Shown piece after piece: positions 42,028 through 51,212 of a stretch of DNA of 64,000 nt. Within the stretch, counting starts at the first letter, position 1, and each line of letters starts with the position of its first letter. The stretch is from Betaproteobacteria bacterium Ga0077527 (GTDB taxonomy: Bacteria > Pseudomonadota > Gammaproteobacteria > Burkholderiales > SG8-41). The position numbers and the translations under genes were made by a program. The notes under the pieces were generated by a model. It saw only the letters and a list, made by a program, of their open reading frames with translations, ran no database searches and was not told the DNA's origin. The stretch covers positions 124,001 through 188,000 of the forward strand of contig LNDW01000018.1 in assembly GCA_001464815.1 (NCBI GenBank), given 5' to 3'.

Positions 42028-43025
42028 CAGTAGCCCAGCTTCGGATCGATGCGCCGCTTCAGCCGTTTGCCGGCGAGCAGCAGTTCAAGGTTCTCGAACC
42101 AGAGGTCGAGCGAAATGTCGATGTAGTGTTCGCCATCGTCGCACGACACATGTGGCGTGATCAGCAGATTGGGCGTGGTCCACAGCGAGGCGCTGGCGGG
42201 CAGCGGCTCGGGATCAACAACATCGAGCATCGCGCCAGCGAGCCGGCCTTTGCGCAGGCGTTGCTCAAGCGCCTTTTGGTCGAGCACCGGGCCGCGTGCA
42301 ATGTTGATGACGAAGGCCGAGGGTTTCAGCAGGTCGAGCCGCTTGCCGTTGAGAAGGCTGCGGGTCTCGCTGGTCAGCGGCACTGCGAGCACCACGAAGT
42401 CGGCCAGCGGCAGCACCTTGTCGAGCTGTTTGTAGCTGACCACGCGGTCGGCATGACGGTTCTTTTGCGCGCTGCGCCGTACGCCGATCACCTTGAGCCC
42501 GGTTTTTTTTGCGGCGCGTGCCGCGGCTTCGCCGAGGTCGCCGAGGCCGACCACCACCGCGGTCTTGCCGGTGATGCTGGGCGAGAACAGGGCTTCCCAG
42601 TGCCGGGCCTGCTGGTTGGCGACAATCGCCGGCAGGCGTGCATTGAGCAGGGCGTAGGCCATCATCATGTACTGCTCGGCCTTGTGGCCGTGGGCGCCGC
42701 TGTTGTTGGTGAAGGTGACACCCTTGGGCAGCCAGTCCAGCGGCAAGGCGCCGTCGATGCCCGCCGAGGTGGAGTGCAGCCAGCGCAGCCTGGGCGCGCG
42801 CTGCGCGAGCCTGTCACGCTGCGCCGGCACGCCGATCACCAGATCGGTCTGCGGCAGTACCGATTCAAGAATATCGCCATCCCAGCCGAAGCTGACCTTG
42901 CCAATTTGTTTCGCCAGCGCCTTGTGGCGCTTGCAGGCGGCCTGCCAGTGTTCCGGCAGGGTGTGGAAGATCGGATTCTTCTTGCGTGCGTTCTCGATGT
43001 GCAGATTGAGCTTGCGGATGGCCAT
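42027..43025 (-). CDS. D-2-hydroxyacid dehydrogenase family protein
   Basis: A 332-residue NAD-dependent dehydrogenase. The Rossmann motif is VVVGLGDLGEAAA, the catalytic Arg is in NIARGPVLD, the Glu in DPEPLPA and the His in ITPHVSCDD. It ends in an overlap with the VOC gene and starts 25 bases after the ABC binding-protein gene. It is a separate lineage from the dehydrogenase at 18072. Confidence 0.87.
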   Translation of the reverse strand: MAIRKLNLHIENARKKNPIFHTLPEHWQAACKRHKALAKQIGKVSFGWDGDILESVLPQTDLVIGVPAQRDRLAQRAPRLRWLHSTSAGIDGALPLDWLPKGVTFTNNSGAHGHKAEQYMMMAYALLNARLPAIVANQQARHWEALFSPSITGKTAVVVGLGDLGEAAARAAKKTGLKVIGVRRSAQKNRHADRVVSYKQLDKVLPLADFVVLAVPLTSETRSLLNGKRLDLLKPSAFVINIARGPVLDQKALEQRLRKGRLAGAMLDVVDPEPLPASASLWTTPNLLITPHVSCDDGEHYIDISLDLWFENLELLLAGKRLKRRIDPKLGY

Positions 43026-43050
43026 CGCAGCGTATCGTTATTTGATGACG

Positions 43051-44028
43051 TTATTTGATTGTTTTCGAGCGCTGGAAAGGCGCGGTCAGGAAGGCGGCTT
43101 CGGGCGGATCGAGCTTGGCGGTGCCGGCGGCCTTGACGATTTCCTGCATGCGCTTCAGCGAATTCACGTCGGCCGTTTCAAAGCTGACCATGTACGCGCC
43201 ATCCCATTGCGCGGCATAGGCCTTGGCATCGACCGGATTCATGTTCGCGGCCTTTTGCAGGATTTCGGCGACACGGTCCTTGTTCTTCGAGCCGTATTCA
43301 TTGGTCTTGCGCATCGCGGCGATGAACCTGGCGACGGCTTCGGGGTTCTTGCCGACGTAGTCGTTGTGCACGATGCTCACCGCGAGGATCGGCGCCGCCG
43401 TGCCCTTGGTCAGTTTTTTCCAGTCTTCAACCACGCTGCCGAGGTTGGTGAGCTTGATGTCGTCGCTCATCTGGCCAATGGTTACCGAGCGGATCACCGC
43501 GGCATCGACTTCCTTCTGGATCAGGAACTGGGCGAGCCGGCCTTCGTTGCCGGGGACCACGTTGTATTCACCCGGTTTGAGGCCGTAGATGTTCTGCAGG
43601 ATCGCGCTGGCGATGGCGTGGGTGGCGCTGCCGGGCGGCGACATGCCGATTTTCTTGCCCTTCAGGTCGGCGACCGATTTGATCGGTGAGCCCGCGGGCA
43701 CCACGATCTGCGCTTCGGCGATCTGCGAGGCGAGCACGATCTTCACCGGCACGCCATCGGCGGCAATGCTCATCGACGCGGTGGAGGGCGCGCCGAAGGC
43801 GAGGTCGATGGATTGCGAGGCGATGGCGCGCGTCGGTCCGTTGACCTCGGCGAACTTGATCCATTCGACATCGAGGCCTTCCTTCTCGGCGAATTTCATC
43901 TGCTCCATCACCGCACCGAAACCGAGGCTGAAGCCGCTGGTCCAGTAGCCGACACGGATTTTTTGCGCCTGCGCGGGCAAGGCGCCGAGCAGCAAGGCCA
44001 GCAACAACGATTTGATGACGGTATTCAT
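43051..44028 (-). CDS. ABC transporter substrate-binding protein (NMT1/SsuA type)
   Basis: A 325-residue periplasmic binding protein. The signal peptide ends PAQAQ; the fold begins KIRVGYWTSGFSLGFGAVMEQMKFAEKEG, with GAPSTASMSIAADGVPVKIV and LKGKKIGMSPPGSATHAIASAIL. The family carries sulfonates, taurine or aromatic acids. It belongs with the ATPase (44055) and permease (47103). Confidence 0.9.
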   Translation of the reverse strand: MNTVIKSLLLALLLGALPAQAQKIRVGYWTSGFSLGFGAVMEQMKFAEKEGLDVEWIKFAEVNGPTRAIASQSIDLAFGAPSTASMSIAADGVPVKIVLASQIAEAQIVVPAGSPIKSVADLKGKKIGMSPPGSATHAIASAILQNIYGLKPGEYNVVPGNEGRLAQFLIQKEVDAAVIRSVTIGQMSDDIKLTNLGSVVEDWKKLTKGTAAPILAVSIVHNDYVGKNPEAVARFIAAMRKTNEYGSKNKDRVAEILQKAANMNPVDAKAYAAQWDGAYMVSFETADVNSLKRMQEIVKAAGTAKLDPPEAAFLTAPFQRSKTIK

Positions 44029-44049
44029 GAGCAGCTCCTGATAAAAATA

Positions 44050-44071
44050 TTTAATTAAATCAATGACTTAA
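44050..44071 (+). repeat. Dispersed AT-rich motif, copy g
   Basis: Contains TTTAATTAAATCAATGACTTA. It overlaps the TAA stop of the ABC ATPase gene (44055-44057) and lies upstream of the binding-protein gene. Confidence 0.5.
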
Positions 44072-44822
44072 GTTGATGTGTTAGCTGTGCGGTGGCGGCT
44101 TCGGTGGTGTCTCGTGGCCGCGGCAGATCGATTGCAACCTGCTCGCGCACACGCCCAGGGCGCGGCGCCAGCACCACCACGTGGTCAGCCAGCACCACGG
44201 CTTCTTCGACGTCGTGGGTGACAAAGACGATGGTCATCTGCTTCAGCGCCTGGATGCGCAGCAGCTCTTCATGCATTTGCGCGCGGGTCAGCGCGTCGAG
44301 CCGAGAGAACGGTTCATCCATCAGCAGGATGCAGGGTTCCTGCACCAGGCTGCGCGCCAGCGCGACGCGGCTGCGCATGCCGCCGGAGAGCTGGTAGGGA
44401 AAGGCATCGGCAAAGCTGTCGAGCCCTACCAGCTTTAACGACTCGCGGGCGCGCGACTCGCGCTCACTGCGCGGCATGCTGCCGGCTTCGAGTGCGAATT
44501 CGACATTGCGCTGCGCCGTGCGCCAGGGCAGCAGGCGGTCTTCCTGGAACATGTAGCTGATGCTGCGCCAGTCATCGAAGTCGCGCGCCGCGACACCGTT
44601 GATGCGGATGTCGCCGCGCTCCGGCGTGACCAGCCCGGAGATGATGTTGAGCAGCGTTGATTTGCCGCAGCCCGAGGCGCCGAGTATGGCGACCACCGAC
44701 TGCGCGGCGACTTCGAGCTGGATGTTGTCGAGCACCTGCAGCGGCTGGCCGTCGTTGCCGGCGAACCACTTCGACACTCCGCGCACCTCGATGGCGCCGG
44801 CGATGGCGGTGGCGGCACTCAT
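44055..44822 (-). CDS. ABC transporter ATPase (SsuB/TauB-like)
   Basis: A 255-residue ATPase with Walker A GASGCGKSTLLN, Q-loop MFQEDRLLPWRT, signature LSGGMRSRVALARSL, Walker B CILLMDEPFSRLD and the switch His in FVTHDVEEAV. It powers the importer made with the binding protein and permease. It starts 1 base after the UbiD gene stop. A stop supplied by an AT-rich repeat ends it. Confidence 0.92.
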   Translation of the reverse strand: MSAATAIAGAIEVRGVSKWFAGNDGQPLQVLDNIQLEVAAQSVVAILGASGCGKSTLLNIISGLVTPERGDIRINGVAARDFDDWRSISYMFQEDRLLPWRTAQRNVEFALEAGSMPRSERESRARESLKLVGLDSFADAFPYQLSGGMRSRVALARSLVQEPCILLMDEPFSRLDALTRAQMHEELLRIQALKQMTIVFVTHDVEEAVVLADHVVVLAPRPGRVREQVAIDLPRPRDTTEAATAQLTHQLKSLI

Positions 44823-44823
44823 C

Positions 44824-46455
44824 TCAGTGGCCTTTCACCGGCGGCTTGGCGGCAAATTTCGAATCACGCAGGCACATCCGGCCGCGCGGGTCCTGCCACA
44901 GCTTGCCGTCCTCATGCAGCTTGCCCAGCGCGCGGGCGACCGTGCTGAAGTCATAATCGGCAAATTGTTCGGCGAGCTCGGAATAATATTTCGGCGTTTT
45001 TTCGATGACGGCGACGATTTTGCCGGCGAGTTCGGCCACGGCCTGATCGCCTGAGGAGGCCTGATGCACCGGATCGGCCTTGCCATCGTAGTAATCGGCG
45101 ATTTTGGCGCGGTCGGTGTAGGCGTAGGCGATGCGCTCGAAGCGTTCTTTCGGGATGCCTTCGGAAATGGTGGCGTCGATGCCGACCTTGGCGCCGGTGG
45201 GCACCACACCCGGAGGCATCACCGGCAGGCTGGGATCCAGCGGCTTGGCGCGGCTGCCCGGGATGATGACCACGTCCTTGTCACCCTGCACGCGGGTGGC
45301 GATCGCCCATTCGACGTCCATCGCGTTGAACACGTCGATGTCGTCGTCAACCACCACCACATGTTTCAGGTCCATCACCGAGAGCGCGGCGAGCAGCGCG
45401 TTCTTGCCTTCACCTGCCTGTTTCTTGATCGAGACCACGGCATGCCACATGCCGCAGCCGCCGAGCGTGACGTTAATGTCCTTGACCTGCACACCGGCGG
45501 TCTTCAGTGCGCGGCGGATCTGGGTGTAGCGCGTCGGCGCCATCAGCCAGGTGTTCTCCCAGGGCATGTGCAGGGCGTAGTAGATCGCGTCCTTGCGCAT
45601 GGTGATGGCATTGATGCGCACCACCGGGTTCCAGTGCAGGCCGCCCATCAGCCGGGTGAATTCGCCGAAGCGGCCTTCGGGCTGGGTCCAGCCGGTCGGC
45701 AGTATCTCTCCCTCAAGTACTATTTCGGAATCGGCGATGCAGGGCAGATCGATGGTTTCGCACTGCGCGAGTTCAATCGCCTTGCCGCGGATGCCGCCGG
45801 CGATGCCCATTTCGTCGGTGCCCAGCGGCGCGCGGAAGCCCGAGCCGAGGTTTTCAAACGGATGGTTGCCGATGGAGATGGAAATGGGTAACGCTTCACC
45901 GCGTTCAAAGGCGCGCTGCGCGAACAGGCGCATGTTGTTCGGCGTGACGATGTCGATGCCGGTCAGATTGCGTTCCTTGACCATGAAGCGGTAGATGCCC
46001 GAGTTCAGGCCGTATTCGGGATCGCGCGCGATGGTGATGCCGGCGGTGATCATCGGGCCGCCGTCGTAGATCGAGAACATGGGGATCGGCAGGCTGAACA
46101 GGTCGACATCCTTGCCGGTCTTGATCACCTGTTTGAGCGCCGCGTTTTCGACATAACGCGGCGCGAGGGGATTGGCGATGCCGCGCTCGAGCCGGAATTC
46201 AATTTCCGGGTAGGTTTCGCAGCCCATCGACATGATCGCGCGTTTCTGCGAGCGGATGATGCCGGAGACCACCGGCATGTCGTAGCCGATGACCTGGTGG
46301 AACAGCAGGGCCTTGTCGGACTGGTCGACCAGGGTGGCGATGTGGCGGCTGTCCACCGGCTGTTTGATGTCGACCAGTTCCTTCTCGGCGCGCAGGCGGT
46401 CGAGAAAGCCGCGGAAAGTTTCGTCAGCGTAGGGCAGGGGTTTCATGGTGTTCAT
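44824..46455 (-). CDS. UbiD-family (de)carboxylase
   Basis: A 543-residue prenylated-FMN-dependent decarboxylase. The family core is GITIARDPEYGLNSGIYRFMV, then the QPEGRFGEF segment carrying the two catalytic Glu residues (EGxFGE), and ALHMPWENTWLMAPT. It reversibly removes CO2 from alpha,beta-unsaturated or aromatic acids. The adjacent ubiX-type gene supplies the prenyl-FMN cofactor. The gene starts in an ATGA overlap with ubiX. Confidence 0.93.
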   Translation of the reverse strand: MNTMKPLPYADETFRGFLDRLRAEKELVDIKQPVDSRHIATLVDQSDKALLFHQVIGYDMPVVSGIIRSQKRAIMSMGCETYPEIEFRLERGIANPLAPRYVENAALKQVIKTGKDVDLFSLPIPMFSIYDGGPMITAGITIARDPEYGLNSGIYRFMVKERNLTGIDIVTPNNMRLFAQRAFERGEALPISISIGNHPFENLGSGFRAPLGTDEMGIAGGIRGKAIELAQCETIDLPCIADSEIVLEGEILPTGWTQPEGRFGEFTRLMGGLHWNPVVRINAITMRKDAIYYALHMPWENTWLMAPTRYTQIRRALKTAGVQVKDINVTLGGCGMWHAVVSIKKQAGEGKNALLAALSVMDLKHVVVVDDDIDVFNAMDVEWAIATRVQGDKDVVIIPGSRAKPLDPSLPVMPPGVVPTGAKVGIDATISEGIPKERFERIAYAYTDRAKIADYYDGKADPVHQASSGDQAVAELAGKIVAVIEKTPKYYSELAEQFADYDFSTVARALGKLHEDGKLWQDPRGRMCLRDSKFAAKPPVKGH

Positions 46456-47069
46456 TTTTCCTTGGTGCCGGCGGGGCCGGTGACGCCGGCCCAGCGCGGG
46501 ATGCTGTCGTGCTGCACGTCGAAGAGGTCGAGCACGCGGCCCACCGAGTGGTTGACCAGGGCGTCGATGTCCTTGCCGCCGCTGTAGAAGGCCGGCACCG
46601 GCGGGAAGATCACGCCGCCCATCAGTGTCACCGCCTCCATGTTGCGGATGTGGGCGAGGTTGAGCGGGGTCTCGCGCGTGATCAGCACCAGGCGGCGGCG
46701 TTCCTTCAGGATCACGTCGGCGGCGCGGGTGATCAGGTTGTCGGCGAATGCGTGGGCCACGCCGGCCAGCGTCTTCATTGAGCAGGGGGCGACCACCATC
46801 CCGGCGGTGATGAAGGAGCCGCTGGCGATGGTGGCGCCGATGTCGCGCACGTTGTGGGTGACATCGGCGAGCTGGTGCAATGCCTTGCGGTCCATGCCGT
46901 ATTCCTGGAAGGCGTTGAGCACGCCGGCTTCGGATACCACGAGGTGGGTTTCCCAGCCGCCAAGCTGGCGCAGGCGCTCAAGGATGCGTATGCCGTAAAT
47001 GGCGCCAGAGGCGCCGGTCATGGCGACAATCAGGCGGCGCGGCGTGTTGCTGGAGGCAGATGCACTCAT
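46452..47069 (-). CDS. ubiX: Flavin prenyltransferase UbiX/Pad1 family
   Basis: A 205-residue protein with the FMN site MTGASGAIYGIRILERL, PCSMKTLAGVAHAFADNLITRAADVILKERRRLVLITRETPL and the closing VNHSVGRVLDLFDV. UbiX attaches dimethylallyl phosphate to FMN to make the UbiD cofactor. It is coupled by ATGA to the UbiD-type gene. Since a whole importer surrounds it, it likely serves this local pathway. Confidence 0.93.
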   Translation of the reverse strand: MSASASSNTPRRLIVAMTGASGAIYGIRILERLRQLGGWETHLVVSEAGVLNAFQEYGMDRKALHQLADVTHNVRDIGATIASGSFITAGMVVAPCSMKTLAGVAHAFADNLITRAADVILKERRRLVLITRETPLNLAHIRNMEAVTLMGGVIFPPVPAFYSGGKDIDALVNHSVGRVLDLFDVQHDSIPRWAGVTGPAGTKEK

Positions 47070-47102
47070 GGGCTTTGCTTTCAGTTGCGGCTTGCGGTTG
47101 GG

Positions 47103-47909
47103 TTACTGCTGCTCCGCCTCTTTTTTCCAACGGAACAGGTGGTCTTCCAGCGGCCGCAGAATGCCCATTTCGAGCACGGCCATCATCACCACCAGGGTCA
47201 GGGTCCAGGCAAAAACCTGATCGGTCTGGATCAGGTCCGCAGCCTGACGCAAGCGGTATCCTACACCGCTCGAGGAGCCCAGCGTTTCCGCGACCAGCGA
47301 CACCCGCCAGCCGAAGCCGAAGGCGAGCCGAGCCCCGGAAAAGAAGTAGGGCAGGATGGTTGGCAGGTAGATCTTCACCATCACTTTCCATGACGGCATG
47401 CGCAGCACCCGCGCCAGCTCGATGAAGTCGGCGTTGACGGTACGTGTGCCCTGCCAGACATTGGTGATGATCAGCGGCATCGCGGTCATGAACACCACGA
47501 ATATCGTCGTGGCATTGGACACCCCGAACCAGATCAGAGCGAAGATCGCCCAGATTGCCGAGGACACCGTGTTCATCACCGGGATCACCGGTTCGAAGAA
47601 TTCGCCGATGCGGCGGTTGGCGCCGAACAGGATGCCCAACGGCAGGCCGATCAGCGTCGCCAGCACGAAGCCGACACCAACCCGGTAGAGCGTGATGCCG
47701 AGGTTGTGCCAGAGATCGCCGCTGGCGGAAATCTGCAACAGAGCGTTCCACACCCGCGCCGGTCCCGGCAGGATGTAGTGCGGCACGCCAAGCGAGCAGA
47801 TCCACCACACGCCGAGTATTCCGCCGACCAGGGCCAGGCGCTGGAGGATGATGCCGGCGCGAAAGCGGCTGGGTGTGCCGCGCAGCGGGATGGCGGGAGC
47901 TTCGGCCAT
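47103..47909 (-). CDS. ABC transporter permease
   Basis: A 268-residue permease with about six spans and the BPD_transp EAA-like loop in RTVNADFIELARVLRMPSWKVMVKIYLPTILPYFFSGARLAFGFGW. It matches SsuC/TauC permeases. Together with the ATPase and binding protein it forms a complete importer, unusually split by ubiX and ubiD genes. It starts 6 bases after the thioesterase gene. Confidence 0.91.
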   Translation of the reverse strand: MAEAPAIPLRGTPSRFRAGIILQRLALVGGILGVWWICSLGVPHYILPGPARVWNALLQISASGDLWHNLGITLYRVGVGFVLATLIGLPLGILFGANRRIGEFFEPVIPVMNTVSSAIWAIFALIWFGVSNATTIFVVFMTAMPLIITNVWQGTRTVNADFIELARVLRMPSWKVMVKIYLPTILPYFFSGARLAFGFGWRVSLVAETLGSSSGVGYRLRQAADLIQTDQVFAWTLTLVVMMAVLEMGILRPLEDHLFRWKKEAEQQ

Positions 47910-47915
47910 GGATGA

Positions 47916-48344
47916 TTACTTTGGCGGTGCGGTGAAGTAGGTGCCGCGGCCGCTGGCGACCAGGGCGCCGTCCTTGTCGTAGACATAGGCTTCTGCGGTC
48001 GAATACTGGCTGCCGCTGCGCACCACGCGGCCCTTGGCCGTCAGATCACCGGGCATCGCGGCCTTGTGGTAATCGACGCGGATGTCGATGGTCGGCACCG
48101 GGCGGCCGAGTTGCGCGGCGATGGCGTAGTCGGCGACGACATCGACGATCGCGGCAAGGATGCCGCCGTGGGTGTATTTCCGTTCCGGATTGACCACCCA
48201 TTCCTCGCGCCAGCCGGCCTTGACCTCGATGCCGGATTCATCGGCCTTGAGGAAGGTGAAGTTCAGCCACTGGTTGAAAGGGCCGCGGGTGATCAGTTTC
48301 TGCAGCTGTTCGAGTGTGGGAGGGGTGGGTTTTGCGTCTGTCAT
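47916..48344 (-). CDS. PaaI-type hotdog thioesterase
   Basis: A 142-residue hotdog thioesterase. The family segment is RKYTHGGILAAIVDVVADYAIAAQLG, with the catalytic Asp after the HGG helix. It would hydrolyse aryl- or acyl-CoA. ATG 48344 has a GGAG site; the frame extends to 48398. It is next to an acyl-CoA ligase-like gene, consistent with CoA-thioester metabolism. Confidence 0.87.
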   Translation of the reverse strand: MTDAKPTPPTLEQLQKLITRGPFNQWLNFTFLKADESGIEVKAGWREEWVVNPERKYTHGGILAAIVDVVADYAIAAQLGRPVPTIDIRVDYHKAAMPGDLTAKGRVVRSGSQYSTAEAYVYDKDGALVASGRGTYFTAPPK

Positions 48345-48406
48345 TGGATGCTCCGGTGGTTCAGGGATTGAAAACCGCGCGGCGGGGCCGCGCAACATAG
48401 AAATTG

Positions 48407-49936
48407 TCAGGCCGTCTGCGAGTTTTTCTCAGGGCTACCCGCGGCAATGGCGCGCAGCTTCGCCTGGTCAATCTTGTTGGTGCCGGCCAGCGGTAGCTGC
48501 TCCAGGAAAAACACCCGCCGCGGATGCTGATAGACGGGGCCGTTGGCCAGCGCATGCTGTTTCAGTTCATCCTCAGCGGCGGTCTTGCCCGAGCGCAGCA
48601 CGACAAAGGCATAGGGCACCTGTCCCTTCAGTTCGTGGGCGAAGGGCAGCACCGCGGCCTGGTGCACGGCCGGGTGTTTTTCGAGCAAGCGCTCGACTTC
48701 GATCGGAAAGATGTTCTCGCCCCCACAGACGAACATGTCATCGGTGCGGCCGACGAAGTAGTAGAAGCCATCGGCATCGCGGCGGCAGACATCGCCGGTG
48801 TGGTACCAGCCGTCGCGGATGCGTTTGGCGGTTTCTTCCGGCAGGTTGTGATAGCCGGCGAGGATGCCGGGGTTTTTCAGGATCAGTTCACCTTCATCAG
48901 GCGTCGGGCCGTTGATCAGCCGGGCTTCGGTGCCTTCATAGGGCGCGCCGATCGAGCCGGCAGGCCGCGGCCGGCCCTTGGGATCGGGACCCAGCGGCAC
49001 CGGTCCGCCTTCGGTCACACCGTAAACCACCAGCGGCTGTGCGTTGGGAAAGTGGCTGTGGATGTCGGCGAGCAGCTGGGGAGAGGAGGGCGCCGAGCCC
49101 ATCATCACCGTGCGCACGGAGGTGGTGTCGGTGGCGGCGAGCAGATCGCGGCGCGCCAGCAGCATCGAAATCATCGTCGGCACTCCGGAAATCACCGTGC
49201 AGCGGTAGCGTGCAATCGCGGCGAGATAACGCTCGACGTTGAACTGCGGCATCAGTACCAGCTTCGCGCCGGCGGTGAGGCCCTGCTTGATCGCGTTCAG
49301 TGCATTCTTGTGGTACAGCGGCGCGGCAATCAGGATCACGTCGTTTTCGGAAGTGCCGCGGGTGTGGGCAAGGATCAGCCGGCTCCAGTTCTGGCCCCAG
49401 TGGGTCAGCAGCACGCCTTTGGGTCTGCCGGTGGAGCCCGAGGTATAGGGCTGGATGGCTACGGCGTCCGCTGCCGGCTCGACCGGCGTGAATGTGCCGG
49501 GGTCGAGAAAATCCCTGAAGCCGCCATCGAAATCGATGCGCTCGGCTGTGGCTGGCAACAGATGTGCCCAGGCGTTTTCGCAGAAGGCAAGCTTCGCGCC
49601 GGCATCGTTGACGATATAACCCACGGTATCGGCGGCGAGCTTGATGTTGATCGGCACCGGCACCATGCCGGCGCGCATCGCGCCGAGCAGCACCGCGACG
49701 AATTCGCCGCGGTTCAGCGACAGGATCGCGACGCGGTCGCCTGGTTTCAGTCCGCGGCGGACAAGGCCGCGCGCCACTGCATTGATCAGCGCATCCAGTT
49801 CGCGGTAGCCATGCTCAAACGGCGTATTCGCGTCATGCAGATCGACGAGTGCGGTGCGCGACGAACCGGCATGCGCGATGAACGGCGCGCCGAGATTGCC
49901 CGGCTGGCCACGCGGCTCAGGGCAGGGGATGGTCAT
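48407..49936 (-). CDS. Class I adenylate-forming enzyme (acyl/aryl-CoA ligase family)
   Basis: A 509-residue AMP-binding enzyme. Motifs: PYTSGSTGRPKGVLLTH (phosphate loop), YGVTEGGP, DGWYHTGDVCRRDADGFYYFVGRTDDMF, and the C-terminal lysine region PLAGTNKIDQAKLR. It activates a carboxylic acid with ATP and probably CoA. It precedes the thioesterase and importer genes and likely activates the imported acid. It ends 62 bases before the thioesterase start. Confidence 0.92.
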   Translation of the reverse strand: MTIPCPEPRGQPGNLGAPFIAHAGSSRTALVDLHDANTPFEHGYRELDALINAVARGLVRRGLKPGDRVAILSLNRGEFVAVLLGAMRAGMVPVPINIKLAADTVGYIVNDAGAKLAFCENAWAHLLPATAERIDFDGGFRDFLDPGTFTPVEPAADAVAIQPYTSGSTGRPKGVLLTHWGQNWSRLILAHTRGTSENDVILIAAPLYHKNALNAIKQGLTAGAKLVLMPQFNVERYLAAIARYRCTVISGVPTMISMLLARRDLLAATDTTSVRTVMMGSAPSSPQLLADIHSHFPNAQPLVVYGVTEGGPVPLGPDPKGRPRPAGSIGAPYEGTEARLINGPTPDEGELILKNPGILAGYHNLPEETAKRIRDGWYHTGDVCRRDADGFYYFVGRTDDMFVCGGENIFPIEVERLLEKHPAVHQAAVLPFAHELKGQVPYAFVVLRSGKTAAEDELKQHALANGPVYQHPRRVFFLEQLPLAGTNKIDQAKLRAIAAGSPEKNSQTA

Positions 49937-49969
49937 GTGGCTTGGAAGAAGGTCAAAGTCAAAAACTTT

Positions 49970-50067
49970 GCCACAGAGGTCACAGAGGACACAGAGAAAA
50001 GCCCGGTAACGACAGATCGGTCGTATACGGGTTTTGGGTTTCCCTGTGCTCTCTGTGACCTCTGTGG
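49970..50067. repeat. CACAGAGG-type inverted repeat, copy 2
   Basis: GCCACAGAGGTCACAGAGG and GACACAGAG are mirrored by CTCTGTGACCTCTGTGGC. It corresponds to the repeat at 8061-8137 and sits between two same-direction genes. Confidence 0.7.
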
Positions 50068-50083
50068 CAAAAAGATTTTCGCT

Positions 50084-51088
50084 TTAAGGGGTAATCACAA
50101 CCTTGCCGAAAACCTCGCGGTTTTCGATCAGCTTCAGGCCTTCCCCGGCTTTTTCCAGGGGCAGCACTTCATCGACCACCGGCTTCATCTTGCCTTCCTG
50201 GATCAGGTCCATCAGCGCTTTCAGGTTTTCGTCATAAAAGCTGTTGGAACCGATGATCTGGATCTCGAAGCTCCAGACGTAACGCAGGTCTTCCTTGGGG
50301 TCGTAGCCGGCGGTGGCGCCGCAGACCAGAATCTTGCCGCCGCGCTTGACGCATTTCAGCGAAGGCGCCCAGGTGTCGCCGCCGGTGAAGTTGATCACCA
50401 CGTCGACACCGCCTTCGTAGTTGCGGCGCTGCGGCTTGCCGAATTTTTCGACAGCCCATTTCGAGAAATCAGTGGTCTTGTAGTTGATGACATGGTCCGC
50501 GCCGAGATCCTTGAGGCGCTGGATCTTGTCTTCGCTGGAGGCGCAGGCAATCACTTCCGCGCCGAGCATCTTGGCGAGCAGCACGCAGCCGGTGCCTACG
50601 CCGCCGCTGGCGCCAAGCACCAGAACCTTGTCGCCCTTCTTGATGGTGTTGTGGGTGATGATCATGCGGTGCGCGGTGCCGTAGGCCACCGGCAGCGAGG
50701 CCGCCTGCTCGAAGCTGACGTTGTCGGGCATCATGATCAGCTGGTCGGCGGCGACCAGGCATTTCTCGGCCAGCCCGCCGTGCATCATCTCGCCCATCAG
50801 GCCTTTTTTCTTGTTCAGCGGGTTGACCAGAACCCGGTCACCGGCCTTCCAGCCGGTCACGCCGGCGCCAACTTCGAGGATTTCACCGGCAAGGTCGAGG
50901 CCGATGATCATCGGGAATGGCACCTTGATGCCGGGCATGCCGCGCACCGTGAACACGTCGTGGTAGTTGAAGGAGGTTGCCCTGACGCGGATCACGACAT
51001 GGCCTTCGATGACCGCCGGATCGGGAAAATCGGCCACGTATTCCAGTGAGTCTATGCTGCCATGTGCCCGAAGTACGACTGCTTTCAT
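50084..51088 (-). CDS. Zinc-type alcohol dehydrogenase/quinone oxidoreductase (MDR family)
   Basis: A 334-residue medium-chain dehydrogenase/reductase. The N-terminal GroES-like domain is followed by KVLVLGASGGVGTGCVLLAKMLGAEVIAC, the NAD(P) site, and NYHDVFTVRGM, FPMIIGLDLAGEI, GGDTWAPSLKCVKRGGKILVCG. The four structural-zinc Cys are absent, closer to quinone oxidoreductases. It is in the same direction as the ligase gene. Confidence 0.88.
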   Translation of the reverse strand: MKAVVLRAHGSIDSLEYVADFPDPAVIEGHVVIRVRATSFNYHDVFTVRGMPGIKVPFPMIIGLDLAGEILEVGAGVTGWKAGDRVLVNPLNKKKGLMGEMMHGGLAEKCLVAADQLIMMPDNVSFEQAASLPVAYGTAHRMIITHNTIKKGDKVLVLGASGGVGTGCVLLAKMLGAEVIACASSEDKIQRLKDLGADHVINYKTTDFSKWAVEKFGKPQRRNYEGGVDVVINFTGGDTWAPSLKCVKRGGKILVCGATAGYDPKEDLRYVWSFEIQIIGSNSFYDENLKALMDLIQEGKMKPVVDEVLPLEKAGEGLKLIENREVFGKVVITP

Positions 51089-51212
51089 TGCGAATCTCCG
51101 TTGGTGATGATGGGTGAAACTGCCGCGCTGCCGCGGCCAAGCGGGTCGGCGCCGAGGCCGTGATTATGAACCTTGAAATACGTTTCGCGTGAGCATGGCG
51201 GGCTTTCTCCGT

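Noticed and set aside
48524-51049. Long plus-strand open frame of 841 codons
   Set aside because: It is antisense to well-supported ligase and oxidoreductase genes, and is an artefact of high-GC codon use in the opposite strand. It has no domain signature.
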